From Polytrichum commune (taxonomy: Eukaryota > Streptophyta > Polytrichopsida > Polytrichales > Polytrichaceae), in contig OX485803.1 of NCBI GenBank assembly GCA_950295325.1, forward strand, positions 16,122,001 to 16,186,000: a stretch of 64,000 nt of DNA. The letters are read 5' to 3'. The position numbers and the translations under genes were made by a program. Positions 11,969-24,095 of this stretch are shown here, one piece after another. The notes beneath the pieces were generated by a model, which had not been told where the DNA came from, searched no databases, and saw only the letters and a list, made by a program, of their open reading frames with translations. Each line of letters begins with the position of its first letter. The first letter of the stretch is position 1.

Positions 11969-12328
11969 GTGTTGGATGAATGAGAGGTACACTCGTATGT
12001 GATAATTCTCTCTCTTCTCCCCCCCCCCCCGGTGTGGGAGTGGGGGAGAGACAAGGAACCTGGAGAACTGCGAGTTGCAAATGGACCACTTGAGATTGAG
12101 AAATAACTGGTTCAAGTTCAAGACTTTAGGAATATTACCGATCACTATAGAGGTTTTTATAAAATATTCATCAAATTAATAAAGACAAATTGAAAATGTC
12201 GATATGTAACTGGTTGGACTTGGAAACACTAGGACCTCGACTCATTATGTCCAAGAATCTCCATGGACAGTGAGGAGAGAGAGGGAATTGTCATATACAA
12301 TGTCGGTACCTCTCATTCATCCAACATA
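11969..12328. mobile_element. TIR element, family B, copy 1
   Basis: Ends are inverted repeats of about 50 bp. The left contains GTTGGATGAATGAGAGGTAC, then CACTC and a CTCTCTCT tract; the right contains the complement, GAGAGAGGGAATT and then GGTACCTCTCATTCATCCAA. A diverged copy occupies 52382-52589 with the same flank phrase (ATAGTATGCAAC) just outside its right end, and single ends recur at about 12557 and 52733. It contains a 12-C run at 12019-12030. It is non-coding. Confidence 0.65.
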
Positions 12329-12607
12329 AAACCCTAAAATAGTATGCAACAACTCATATGCTAATGTTTTTAGTTATTATGACATTGGAGTTTGTATCAA
12401 AGACCCAACTTAGTCTAATAATAGTTGTTTGAGATGAATTGGGCACACTCTTATATGGGTTCTCTCAAATGACTAGGAGATTTATGGGTATTTAGAACGA
12501 AATTCCGGTATCAAATCAATTTAAACTAGTAATCTCTAGGCTGCACACTATTACATGTTGGATGAATGATAGGTACACTCATATGTAATGACTGTCTCTC
12601 AACGGGA

Positions 12608-13240
12608 CTGTAGACTCATCCATCGTGGATGAAGTGTATCTAATAAAAACAACTCCCATACAAATGGAAAGCCCAATTCATCCCAACATATTTAATGCCA
12701 ATAGAGCGGTAGCTTGTAAGTGGGTAGCCATGGATTTGCGGTGTCTACATAAACGTGTCCTTAAGTAAGGTATAAATGCAACAAACCCCGTAATTCTTGG
12801 GTAGTTTAAGTAAATCCTTGATGAATAATATGTTTATTCCCAAAATCCCATCATGATAATATAAAAATATATTATAATTCAACTTTCTAAAATTTTATGA
12901 ATATATATATATATATATATATGAAAATATTTGTTTACTTATTCATAAGAAGTGTGATCTGAAAAGTTACCACATTGACATAAAATACCGCATGACACTA
13001 AATATCACATACAGTGCAGCAAATTGAATGTGAAAATGCAACGAACTGCCATTAAGATTGTATATGGTTAGTTCTAGATAATTTGAGACCAAAATTGACA
13101 TCAAAAAAATCAATTGATGGAACATCATCCCATTGTAAGGAATTAGCAATGAACTGGACAAAGACTTGTTTTTACTAGAGTCCCTACATCCACAATGGAT
13201 GAGTTTACATAGACTTCACAAACCCCAAGCCTTAAAGTAG
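12608..13240. repeat. Inverted-repeat element with GTCTACGTAAACTC motif
   Basis: An arm at 12608-12655 (ACTCATCCATCGTGGATGAA) is inverted at about 13166-13218 (CATCCACAATGGATGAGT). A related direct arm occurs at 11521-11585, and a shared phrase GTCTACRTAAAC recurs at 11538, 12741 and 13273. The region 11.5-13.4 kb thus appears to be several nested members of one family. It includes an (AT)11 microsatellite at 12901-12922 and a MITE family A fragment at 12935-13016. Boundaries are approximate. Confidence 0.5.
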
Positions 13241-13329
13241 GCATGCATGTTGTGGAAGCCAAGGATTTGTGATGTCTACGTAAACTCCTCCATCATGAAG
13301 GTGAAAGTGCAACAAACTATTTGATAACC

Positions 13330-15945
13330 TAGAATTGATTATTGTAAGCGATTCAAAATCCAAAAATAACATCAAAATTCTCAAAGTATGCCATCCCTAC
13401 ACTTATTTGGTATTTATGCTAATTGACAGCTCCCACCAGTATGGGGCACTTCTATGTTTACTTCTAGCCAATGAACCTAGTAGGGGGGCACACTCATATT
13501 TTAGAAAACCACCTGAGAACAAATATAGGGTCCACTTTAAAGTTGCGACCTATAATTTATAAAAAAAAATGTACTTGCAAGAATGGTCAAGTTATATAAT
13601 GAGCTCCATGGTATAAGTAAATTAGGGTGTTTACAAAATTGATCATGTTAGAGAAATTCTAAAACTAACATACCATAGGGTTCAGTAAGGTGGGAATGAA
13701 ATTAATATATATTATGGCTATGCACTATGGATGAGCATCATTGGATGACATCTCTTGGATGTATATTTGGATTTGGATGTAATATGTTGGGTTAGATGTG
13801 GGAAGGGGTTTTGATGGGTTTGGGTAATATGTTTGGTTTTGTGAGTTTCCAGTTAGGGTTTGCGGGAGCTCTATGAAGGTTTCATATATGTGCAAACTCT
13901 TACCTTCTTCCAAACTTGGCGAATGTTGATGATTGATTGATCAAGGTTTAGGAGTAGGCACATGCGAATAGTCATGCTTTTTAGGTGGCATCTCAAGATT
14001 CATCTTTCATAATTTTCATAATTTGTTTGCTTGATAAACGGGTAGAGTTTAGGGTTTGATTTCGTTGTGATTTCTCACAATTTTTGGGTTTAGTTGTTGA
14101 CGTATAGAAATGGGTGACGTCAAGAAGAGGAGTTTGTGTGACCAACTCAAGATTTAGGGTTCTTGTTAGATTGTTGATCATGAACCAACTTTGCAATGTC
14201 TTTAAAGTTGAAGTTGTTCTCATTTGCCAATTCCAATGCTAGTCCAAACTTTATTGGACTTTCCCAGTGTACTAATGGCAACACATATGCCAAACTTAGA
14301 CCACTACGTGAAGGTATTCATATTGTAGATTGATCCTTTCTAATTTTGGATGTTGAGAGTAGATGCATGATTAACTACAACCTTGAGGGGCTCAATACAA
14401 TTTCTTTGGATGTATATGTTTTGTCATTAGCTGAACCCAACCTTGACTCTAAAAAGCGTATGCATGTGGTTGACCTAGATTTTTGTTTATGACTCCCAAC
14501 AAACTTTAGAGTGCTTAGCCGAGGAGGCTAAAATTCAAGATCTTACCAAGGGTGCTTTATGACTCCAACTAATTTTTGCCTCCACTTGTTGGTTCTAGAG
14601 TTAGTGGTGAGAGTATTGACCATGTGGCATCTGACCTAAAGTCCACATTGTTGAGTGCCAAGGTTATGGCTAGATATTTGCTAGTTGAAGAGAAATTTAG
14701 GAAAATTTTGAAAGTAACAACCTTGGAGGATCACCAATGGCACTTGAGGTTTTTGGACCAAAATTTATAAGTGTAGACTTGAGCACATAAAAGTTAGATG
14801 GTGTGTATTGAGCAATTTTAATCACTTGAGCTTGAACAATGACACGGATTGCTTCATGTTTGAATGTGTAAACCCTAAACAAACCCCGTGGTTGGTGTTG
14901 GCTGGTTGTGTTCTAATGCTACGTGTATGTATGCAATTGTGTTTCGAACACAAATTTTTGAAAGCATTTGCATGGTTTTTTAAACCCAAGCATTTTTATC
15001 ACTATTTTCATGTGTGTATGTTTTGAATAATTAAAGTGCTTATGAGGAAGTTGATTGCATGCATATTGTTTTGATGTGTGAATTATGATTTTGTATGTGT
15101 AAGTATTAGATTTTACATGGCATTAGCAAAAAATATAATTTATAATAAACATATGCCCATGTAAAAGAAGAATAAATACCAAGTTAACCTATGTATAGGA
15201 TCCTCAAAATAGTGAATGTTAGAAAATTACATAATAATAGGGTCCACAATATTCACCTTTTCCAATATAACCACCCCCAAAAAAACACCTTGTGTTCTCA
15301 TGTGTTCCCACTAAAAACAAGGGAGTGAACCCCCTGAGCCAACGAGTGCTCACAATTCAAGTACATTACATCCCATCGCTAGCTAAAAACAACGAAAACA
15401 TGCCCTATACTGCTGGCTATGCTCACTAGTAAATGTGGGCATGGTTGTAGTCTACACTAATTATCCCAATTAATTAGGGTGACACTAACTCCGATGCACA
15501 CACTATTTAGCCAAATCTCAAAGTTACTAAGGGCTGAAAGTTTTAATGAGTGACACTAAATCCATGAATACATGCTCATTCACCATAGATTATAAGAAAA
15601 CCAATGCATGCTGTAAGGTGTTTGTAGAGCGATAAAAGAGATTCATATGGAAACACATGCTACTTTAACAGATAGTGCCAAGTGCCAATACTTGCAATGA
15701 ATAATGTTGATGCTATGAACAATATTTTCATTGAATAACGATTCCTATATGTTTTGGTGGCACTAATGCTGTTGTAAAAAGAAATTTAGTATCCCCTTCA
15801 CTAATTTTGCACACTCACTATTAGCCCTCCGTCACTAATCGGCCCTCCCCATGTAAGAGGCTTGTTTTGACTATATAACCCGTTTATCTATGATGTTTGA
15901 GTTTACATACATACATACATTGATGACACAAATCCCAACTCCACT
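13330..15945. other. Intergenic DNA, nothing intact recognised
   Basis: AT-rich, with short frames only. Scattered fragments carry the GTGACACTAAAT subterminal phrase of MITE family A (for example near 15478-15560). A GGGAGTGAACCCCCTGAG phrase near 15322 resembles the terminus of the hAT-like MITE at 62544-62787. Neither is complete. Confidence 0.5.
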
Positions 15946-15948
15946 AGG

Positions 15949-16030
15949 TACACACACACACACACACATACACACATACACACATACACATGCACATACA
16001 CATACATGCATGCATACACACATACATGTA
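15949..16030. repeat. Interrupted (CA)n / CATA microsatellite
   Basis: A run of CA units shifts into CACACATA and CATG variants. A comparable TG-rich tract on the same strand occurs at about 16933-16970, and a shorter one at 16655-16668. Confidence 0.9.
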
Positions 16031-17548
16031 TGGACATACATAGCTAGCGTCTGATCTCTTTTTGTCAGAGGCATGTTGTAAGCTCTGGTGGAGAAAAAAT
16101 CTGTCTGGTGGATGTTACGGAGGAGTTACAGGTGCTTTCTCGATCCCATAACACAGTAGTAGTAGTAGCAAGTTGCAGCCAAGGCAAGTTGCAAGCACGG
16201 ACAAGCAGCGAGGGCGGCTAACTTGAAGGAGCTTCTCGTTTTCCCTTTGCTTTCCTCAGTGTTGAACTCGGTGGTGGGCTTCAAGGTTCTAATTGGAATG
16301 CTAACTTGGCTTATCATTAACTTAGTTTCGTCGACGACACGGTGACGAGTCTTCAGTTTGGAAGCAACCTCGGAGGTTTTGGGATCGGTGACTCCTGAGC
16401 CTTGTGACTAAGTGGACAATACAGCAATTTCTTCTTATTTCGCGGTGCCAGATTCTGTGGGTTGGACTCGGTGACCCAAATTTCGACGCTGCGAAATGGT
16501 GGGATTCGATGATGGGTTTTCAAATTTTATGGATTTCGTTTGTGGGATTTGTGAGAGAAAAGTGCAAGTAATCATCTAGTTGGATTGGGGGCCAGGTTTC
16601 TTGTGGCCGTGGATTTTGGTGGTGTCTGAATTGGAAAGGTCTGAGCTCCGCATGTGTGTGTGTGTGTATGGTTTTTCTGCAATTTTTGATTGTTTGTTTA
16701 GGGATGGCAGGGAAAGTGGTAAGGGGAGATTTTGGGTTTGTCATGTATGATTTTTATCTAAGTATGGTATGGTGTGGTGGGTGAAGTGCTTGTTGTTGTG
16801 TTTGTAGAGATGATGATGATGTTCTTATATGTAAACGGGTTAACCTTCGGAACCTTCGGAACCTTCGAGACTTGATGATGTTGGCTGCTTCCTTCGGCCT
16901 CTATCTGTTACAAATGTATGTATGTTTGTAGGTATGTGTGTGTGTGTATGTGTGTATGTGTGTGTGTCTCATCCTTTCATCACTCTGCGGAATCGTGCAG
17001 GCAGAGGATAACGTAGAAGAAATAATTCAAACATCCAATTCGGAGATCTGACGACTTGGTAACTATCAACATCTCCTCTTATGATAGCTTGCTTGTTCTT
17101 TCGATAGCTGAATCATTTCGTCCTTCCTTTCTTCTGCTCTCTTTGCCTCTGCACAAGCTGTAGCATAGAGCAGAAGAATAGGCCATGTCAAACAGCATCC
17201 CCTTCAGTGTGCATACATTGTTCTTTCTCGCCAATTCTGCATTTTCCCTCCAGGGCTGAAACAAGTTTTTTCAGAGAATCCTTCTGATCAGAGGACTCTT
17301 TGTAATCCTCTCTCTTTCTTTCTTGAGCACTTTATAAGCAGCCTTTTGTTCCTTGGCGTACACGCATACATAGGATAAGAGTGTAGCTACCTATGTTCTT
17401 TGCGTCATAATACTGCAATTTTTGTTGCATGTGTGGCTACATTTTATTTACTTGTCCATCCTGGATGGGAGTGGATCCTATTGTCTAGAAAGCCTGAAAT
17501 AGCAGTAAAAAATGGCTCGTTTCCCTGCACATCCTAGGTTATTTATGA

Positions 17549-17940
17549 AATCTGTTCACACTGGGGCAGGGGTTGAGGAACAAGTGCTTTTTGTTCTTTT
17601 TCTTTTTCTTTTCTTTTTTTTGAAGAAATTCCTTATGGATTGTGCGCTGGTGGTTTCTAGGTAGAAAGTTTCACCGGTGGACCTACCATCTAATTAAACT
17701 GCAGTGCTGAAATGTTTCTCAACTTGTTAATTTCCATTCCACAGTTTGTGGGTTTATGTGAATCCTGTTCACTCTGGGGCAGGGGGTGAATAACAAAGTG
17801 TGCTTCTATTTTTGTCTTCTTGGTTTGTGCACTAATGGTTCCCATGTTGAAAGTTCACTGGTGGAGCTACCATCTAATTAAATTGCACTGTTGAAATGTT
17901 TCTCAACTTGTTAACTTCCATTCCACAGTCTGTGAGGTTA
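17549..17940 (+). repeat. Tandem duplication carrying a 3' splice site
   Basis: Two copies of about 180-210 bp both begin with CTGTTCAC and GGGGCAGGG. Both continue through a shared TACCATCTAATTAAA and TGAAATGTTTCTCAACTTGT, and each ends with TTCCATTCCACAG. The first copy has an extra T-rich stretch. Because each copy ends in a good acceptor sequence, leader splicing could use either. Confidence 0.85.
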
Positions 17941-18032
17941 TGTGCCATGCGTTTCCTTGTATGTGTTACTGACGAAGTTTTGTTTGTAACTTCAGAGTGG
18001 GAGCTGTGAAGGGAACTACAACCTACTTGAAA

Positions 18033-18098
18033 ATGCTTACGAGGCAGGGTCATCCGCCGACGACAAGTGACAGGGTGAAGTCTTGCAAACAAGTTTAG
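18033..18098 (+). CDS. Upstream ORF in the RPP14-like leader (21 codons)
   Basis: An ATG in the probable leader opens a short frame that stops with TAG at 18096-18098. This leaves a single base before the main ATG at 18100. Such close spacing would favour either reinitiation or leaky scanning. Nothing indicates that the peptide itself has a function; whether it is present in the transcript depends on the leader structure. Confidence 0.35.
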   Translation: MLTRQGHPPTTSDRVKSCKQV

Positions 18099-18099
18099 G

Positions 18100-19072
18100 A
18101 TGCCTGCAAGCAAGCTGCGAGGTCGGCATAAGCTGGGTCACACTTTCATGCGCATTAGTCTGTAAGCCTACTTTCTCCAAGCTTAATGTTAATCTCTTTC
18201 AACACTGTGGGAGCATTTCAAACCAGCAGTGTGGGAATCCATTCTTGCCTGTCTCAGCAAATGGAGGTATTAACACCAAGCAGTGTAGTAGGTTCAATGT
18301 GTGCTCTAGATTGCTTACTTTGCAACAGAAGTTGGATTGTATTATTTTGTTTGGATTGATTTCAATACAGTTATTTTCTATGCTGATCATATAACTTGTT
18401 CTCGACAGGGTATTGGGGTCTGGCAAAGTCAAAGCGTCTCAGGAACTCTTCACTCAGGCATTAGATGCAGCAGTCACAGGATTGTATGGCATTATTGGTG
18501 GAGCTTTCAACTGGGATCTTGTGGAATTTGACGAGGACAATGGTGTAGCAATTATTGTTTCCCAGAAGAGGTATCAAAGAGTTTTCTAGCACCCCTAGTT
18601 TACATGCTTAGGTCCATATAAGTGAGCATTTAGCAATGGCTGTCACAAGAATGTGACTTCAAATCTCTAGAAGCTTGATATAGTTAGACTATCATTGGTC
18701 AGGTGTTCAAATTATGGCTTTTTTCCTGTTGTTGTGAATATTTTGAACATTCGGTTGAACTATGTCTTGATGTGCAATCGTTCCACACTTTGTGTGTGTT
18801 CTTGACCATCATTTCTTTCAGGTGTAGAATAGAATTATTCACATGCGTTTTCAAGTTAATGTGGTGGTATTCTGGTCAGAAAATCATTGAAGGAAGCTTT
18901 GGTTTCTCGCAGCTCTGAGCAGCGGATATGGGCAGCTGCAGGCTTCATGACACAATTCAAAGGCTCGCCTTGCCGTCTTCAAGTTCTTGAATCATCTTCA
19001 ACCCTCTTTCCAGTCACTAGTCTAGACCCTGAGCTTGCAGAACCATACACACAAACAACAAAGAATGCATAG
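18100..19072 (+). CDS. RPP14: Ribonuclease P/MRP subunit, Rpp14/Pop5 family
   Basis: Three exons, 18100-18161, 18409-18570 and 18880-19072, join in phase (phase-2 junctions) to give 138 residues. The family is a small protein subunit of nuclear RNase P and RNase MRP, which process tRNA 5' ends and pre-rRNA. Support: an early FMRISL strand, then a helix and GLYGIIGGAFNWDLVEFDED, which matches the pattern of human Rpp14 (LFGEVDAALPLDILTYEE). Near the C-terminus GFMTQFKGSPCRLQVLESS corresponds to the family's LTLLGSYKGKKCAFRVIQVS. Length is close to the human 124. The start follows an in-frame TGA (18077) and is the first ATG in frame. Introns obey GT-AG. The basic N-terminus and the C-terminal tail after VLESS are less conserved. 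The BTB/POZ gene starts 177 bp beyond the stop. The subunit could be Pop5 instead of Rpp14; I favour Rpp14. Confidence 0.8.
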
Positions 19073-19249
19073 TTTTGGAACTCCACAAATATTCAATCTG
19101 AAAAGATGATATGTGTTATTTACAAGCTACCAAAATGCCAAACGTAGCTCATATCTTGTAGCTCATCACCCAATTCTCATGAACCCACTTCTGTATCTGT
19201 TTTAGGACACAAAACACACCTCAGACATTGAATCCAGTAACCTGCTCTT

Positions 19250-22200
19250 ATGGCAGCAACAGAAGTTGAGGAGCTTCCTCAAAAGACTATACCCCTCCTC
19301 TTTGTCCTTGGTAGTCAACACATTCAAGAAAAAACAATCATGGCAAAGGGTCAGGTTGCTGAGGTGGAGCCCCCACCCAGTGTCTTCCAATACGTGTGCA
19401 AACTAGGAGAACGTGCAACAAGCGATGTGATTGTTCGGTTGCGAACTGTTCATGGACGGGATGACTGGTTCTATTCCCACTCCGAGGTCCTATGTGCAAA
19501 AAGCAAGTATTTTGCTACTCGACTCTCGGATGATTGGCCAACATATAATCTTTTGGACTCTCGGAACTGTGTGGACGTTGTATGCATCGAAAGTGACATT
19601 GACCACCATGTGAACCTTCTTCGAATGTTGTATTCAAATCTTGAGGAGCCTGTGGGTGAAATGTGGCACAGCGTGAAGAATGCACTTGGGATGCTCAAAG
19701 TTGCAACTAAACTAGGCTGTGATGCTATCGCATCCAAATGTGCACGGTACTTAGAGGCCGTTCCATGGGAGGAGAATGAAGAGGAGGAAATTTTGAAGGC
19801 ATTGCCAGGTAGGGATTTTGCTTTTGGGTTCTTTGTTAAATTAAATATTATTTTAGTCACTTCACATGGATCATCAACTGGTGACACATTGACACACATG
19901 CAACAGAAAGTATACTTGAAAGTTTCTCATAGACATACTAGAAATACTTGAAAGCTTTGGGGTGTCGTAAACCTAAGGCCTTAATCTGGATCCTATTGTA
20001 ACTCTAAGATTAACCCAAGGTCTGCGTCCATTCAAGGTGTTCACCTTTGAAAGGAGGCAGTAGTCTTCAGGGCCCTCTGATTCTCTAATATACAGTTTTG
20101 GGATTATGGGATTACATATAGATGTAGACCAACTCGAAAATGAAGCAAATCATAATTCATGCCCAGTGGCAATACCGGAGCCGTCAAAGATGTTGTGACA
20201 TGTAGGCAATTTTCTGATTTATGTATGGAGTGGGTCTGAACCAGGAGAATTTAGACCATAACATATTATAGTAGCCTACCAGGTCCAAATGCAAATAGAA
20301 GGATTTTTCAGGTAATCCGGATAACCTAATTATGATTTCACTGGGGATGCACCTCTTCAATTTGAATCTTGGTAGATGGAAGAAGGCTTTGTGTCCGCAA
20401 AATCATAGGCAACAATGAGGTGTGGACTGATGAGAGTTTTCACCTTGACTATTCCCAAGGAGCTTGAAATCCACTTGTTTTTTAAATCCCTGTTTACAAT
20501 CTCTTGTGTGTTCAATGGGTCTCAGCGATCGTTAGCTCAACCTCAAAACTGGTCGCAGGCCTCGGGGTGGAGGTGGGACCTGTCTTGGCCCGTCTGCAGC
20601 CGGTGGACTCAGCCTCCATCCGCAATGTATTTCTCTCTGCCATCATCATTGCCACGTCATCAGAGCGCAAATCGCAAATCGTTAAGAGCTTTCCAAGCGA
20701 ATTGAAAGTTGCTGCTCAAGAACAGGTGCTGTCTGTGTCTTATGTATTATTAGACCGGAAGCGAGTCAAGCTTCTTTTATTTCAGTTGGCTGCAGCAGCA
20801 TTGCTGACTTTCAACTCCTAATTCTGGATTACATTCTTAGAAACCAGCTTTGTCAAGATGTTGGAACGCTTCTGTCTAAGGTAGATGCGCCTAATTCAGA
20901 TACTCTGCTCTTTTTACCCAATTGTAGTAAAAGTGATAATCAGCAATTCCAAATGCCTGTAGCCATTTGCCTCATAATTTCAGAGCTCCTATGAATATCT
21001 CTTTCATTATCAAATTGAAGATTCTCATGCTGATTTAAGTGGTCACATAGGTCCCCCAATTATGTTGACTACTGAACCTAGAATGGTTAGCATATTTTTA
21101 GCACACAATCCAATCTCTTTTGAACCCATGTCTACTTGGTGTCCATTCTTAGATCTACACCTCACTACATTTTACTCAAAAATATAGGTTTTCCAATTAT
21201 TGGTATGTTGGAATTAGGCATGTCTACCTCAGTGGATTACAAACCAACACAAAGGCTGTTCCTTTTTACAGGTGGAATATATGCTTGAGGAAGATGATGA
21301 TGCTCCCCTCCTTATAGCCGACGAGCATATCAAAACAGAACTCAAAAGGTGCTGCTCCGAACTTTTTGAGGGGTTCAAATTCGAGCTGCGTGCTCTTGTC
21401 ACAGAACCTGATCCGGGAACAAAGGTAGCAGAGGATTTAGTTCTTGAGAAAGTTTCAGACCTCGTGTGGGCATCGCGTGTTCTCCCTCGTGTTGGCCTGA
21501 ACCCCGAGCTTGTTGAATTCTGGCTGGCAGCTTCTGAAGACATTGCGCATGCGCTTAATGGCGAGAAACTTAGAGACGTTTTCTGGGACACCAAATTGAG
21601 AGTGATAGAAATCACCGCAAAGGTTCTGGAGTCTGTTGGGTATGGGAGCGTCATTCTCACTGCCAATCAGCGCACCCAGCTTGTAAAAGTGTGGCTACCT
21701 TTCATTCGCGAAACCAAACCAGCACTGGATTCTCTATTTGCTGCAGACAAGATTTCCTTGGAAATGGACAGTGATTTGTCTCAAAACATTGAGGCTGCCC
21801 TTGTTTCACTAGTATTGTCCTTGCCTTCTGGCGATCAAGCTGAAATACTAGCTGACTGGCTTCGGACTGATCAAGCAAGGTAATTTTCTCCCACCACTTT
21901 GTGATTTATGTTTGAAGTCTTTGTTGCATGAAGGGGATATGTGACCAAATCAATGATGCATTGTCCCTGATTTGTTTTAAAAATGCAGTCACAATGGTCT
22001 TAACCCCTCAAAGGTCCAAGAGGCCCAATCTGGGTGTAAGGCTATGAATTTAATTTTTCTCGCTAAACATGTAAAAAGTGACCGTATTTAAACAAGCTCA
22101 TTCATCATATGTATCACTCAATTGAAAACTGGATTCCTATAGAGCAAAAAGTATGCCCGACATAATAATTGAAAAATATCCAGCAAATGTGAACTGAACA

Positions 22201-22803
22201 ACTTTTATAAAATTGTTCATATTTAGAATCTGAGTAATTCGTTTTTGAAGACGCCTGTAACTGCCCACTCAAGCAGAGCACGCACATGTACAATGAATTA
22301 TAGGGAGCTTTGAGCTCATATAAATGACCCAGCTTCAAGTACATACCATGTATATCTAATCACTGTTGTTTTGTGTGACTTTATTTACACTACCTCTCTC
22401 AATTGGTTGTGTTAAATGTGGATTGAATATCATAGAGAAAACAAAATATGATGTCAATACTTCTTAGGGTTTGTGCAAATCGTCTAACATCCTGAATAAA
22501 CGGCCCCCAAAGGACCCATAAGGGTTAATTTTGTTCCTAAAGCCACGTGTATTTACAGCTCTTGTTGAGCAGCAGGCGTTCCTGGACATGCTGTGGAGTT
22601 GGGCAGATTGCATGTTGATGATGAAGATAATGGTACTCCCTTCGTACTTTTAACATAGAGCTCTACCTTTTTGTACCCACAGGTACCCAGATTTGAGCGA
22701 GGCATTTGAGGTTTGGTGTTATCGAACAAAAGCCGCGAAACGGCGCCTGAGTGTGGAGCCTCCTAATGCAGTGAATGCCATAAGCAGTGGGAGTGCAAGC
22801 TGA
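19250..22803 (+). CDS. BTB/POZ domain protein, plant At1g63850/At3g05675-like
   Basis: Four exons, 19250-19808, 20526-20725, 21272-21879 and 22683-22803, splice in consistent phase (1, 0, 2) to 495 residues. The BTB/POZ domain covers about residues 57-170: SDVIVRL, then YSHSEVLCAKSKYFATRLSD, then CVDVVCIESDIDHHVNLLRM and YLEAVPWEENEEEE. This order is typical of a plant-specific BTB group whose members probably act as substrate adaptors for CUL3 ubiquitin ligases; that role is inferred from the family. The C-terminal half is helical (exon 3: VGLNPELVEFWLAASEDIAH and similar) and ends with a basic YRTKAAKRRLSVEPP stretch. A second ATG at 19340 (residue 31) has equally good context and could be the true start. 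A pyrimidine tract and CTGTTTTAG just upstream (19196-19204) look like an acceptor, so the 5' leader may be spliced. Intron 2 contains a dispersed repeat. Confidence 0.82.
20980..21235. repeat. Dispersed repeat inside a BTB-gene intron
   Basis: The segment shares TCATTATCAAATTGAAGAT and several later phrases, ending AATTAGGCATGTCTACCTCA, with 6815-7065. It lies immediately upstream of the exon 3 acceptor (21271), so part of the intron end is repeat-derived or the repeat inserted within about 40 bp of the splice site. Confidence 0.6.
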
Positions 22804-23718
22804 TACATTTCAGTATCCAGCCCCCAATTTACCAACAATTTTTTTGGCTCAAAGCAGGACTTCAAATGTACTTATCTTAAGTTCCGTATTGTATGTGCTT
22901 TGGCTTGTATACAATTGATTCTTTCCGCTGATAAGCGAAATTTCTTGTTCACGTTTCTTCTCATTACATCTTCATAGACCTCATGTAAGGTATGGGGTGT
23001 CATTCAGTTTGCTTTTCTTGTTATCCATGTTCAGGTGATCAAATTTATGACTTCAAATTTGTGCTGCACTAGCAAATCCATGACGAAACATCAACAAAAA
23101 AACAGACTGAAATTTGAACCTCCCATGATTTACGCATGTTCATTGGATGTGCATATTTGTTGATATTGTAACTGACTGCATAGGTCCTCCCAATTTTAAT
23201 ATAATTTGAAGTCATTGCTCAATCTCTTAGAAACATTTGTCTTTATTGCGGTTGGTCTCCTATTAAGGAAACTAGCCAAATGGCTCCCGTGTACCTTATT
23301 CCAAGGCCAAATCTTACAGAATAAGCATATTCAGTGTAATAGAATGGTTACTGGACCATGATCATGTAAATTTAGGCCTTGCTCCACACGAGGGTTACCA
23401 ACCCAAAACTACATTTTCTTCCATCGAGTGTGGTTTATAATTCCAAAGCTTTCTATTCATATACTAACCTTGATTTAATGTGGTATATCTACACTATAGT
23501 GTGCAAGCCATTACATTTCATAATTTAATGTGGGTTGGAGTCTGCAAGCATACACTCAAAACACTTAAAAAAGTCTAAAATGCGTTATTCACATCGAGCA
23601 ATGGCAGCCTCGAGGCATGATAAGTCATCTTAATGTTTCACCTGAGACTAAACTCTTTCTTCTAGCTAGTGTGGGTTCCAAAATAAATTGCCATCATATT
23701 AGGGTGGCCGACTTTAGT
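22804..23718. other. BTB-gene 3' flank and intergenic DNA
   Basis: The 3' UTR probably extends into the first 100-200 bases; no clear polyadenylation signal was assigned. The phrase TTAGGCCTTGCTCCACACGA near 23371 resembles the TIR of the MITE at 59636-59960, but no second end was found. Otherwise nothing was recognised. Confidence 0.45.
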
Positions 23719-23731
23719 TGAAGTCTTTTTG

Positions 23732-24095
23732 AACCACTGGCCTTGGCTTGGTGGTTAGGGCTCATGGTCCCCAATGAGGAGGTTGTGGGTTCTATTCCCC
23801 ATGCCGGCGTGGTGCTCACCACCTTAGTCCACCCAACTATGGTGGGGGGTCCTTGGACCTTGTTGTATGGGTACCTCAAAGCCCTTTGGGGGGATACCAT
23901 GTCCAGTATCTTCAAGGCACTAGTGGCTAGCTAGGAACTAGTTTAGTGTGTCACTATAGTGCCCATCCTCGAAAGGGGAGAGTAGTATTGCCCCAATGTC
24001 TCCTTGTCTAGTGGGCATCAGGTCATTGACATTACGAACGGACATTTTATTCACGCTGGCCCCTTGCTAAAAAGGGACCGGAGTTTCTATCTATC
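23732..24095 (+). mobile_element. tRNA-derived SINE with 13-bp target duplication
   Basis: The element is flanked by identical TGAAGTCTTTTTG at 23719-23731 and 24096-24108, so both ends are defined and the insertion is fairly young. Its 5' part contains an RNA polymerase III A box, TGGCTTGGTGG (23744-23754), and B box, GGTTCTATTCC (23788-23798), at tRNA-like spacing. The 3' end is GGGACCGGAGTTTCTATCTA followed by CTATCT-type short repeats, not poly(A). 3' relics of the same family occur at 9725-9770 and 29115-29180. A 73-codon frame over it is fortuitous. Family name unknown to me. Confidence 0.88.

Larger units (their letters stand above)
16050..18099 (+). promoter_or_regulatory. Probable promoter and 5' leader of the RPP14-like gene
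   Basis: Composition changes here to a CpG-containing, non-repetitive sequence leading into the gene. Candidate 3' splice sites with pyrimidine tracts end in TTCCATTCCACAG at 17744 and again at 17928, and in TAACTTCAG near 17996, so the leader probably contains at least one intron. The two TTCCATTCCACAG sites lie in a tandem duplication (17549-17760 and 17761-17940). A 21-codon upstream ORF (ATG at 18033) ends at 18098, one base before the main ATG. No TATA box could be assigned with confidence. Confidence 0.5.

Noticed and set aside
19471-19899. 142-codon minus-strand frame
   Set aside because: It is antisense to BTB exon 1, where the plus-strand frame has a clear BTB domain and splice-consistent continuation.
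23743-23800. A functional tRNA gene
   Set aside because: A and B boxes are present, but acceptor and anticodon stems do not form, and the target duplication defines a 364-bp SINE.
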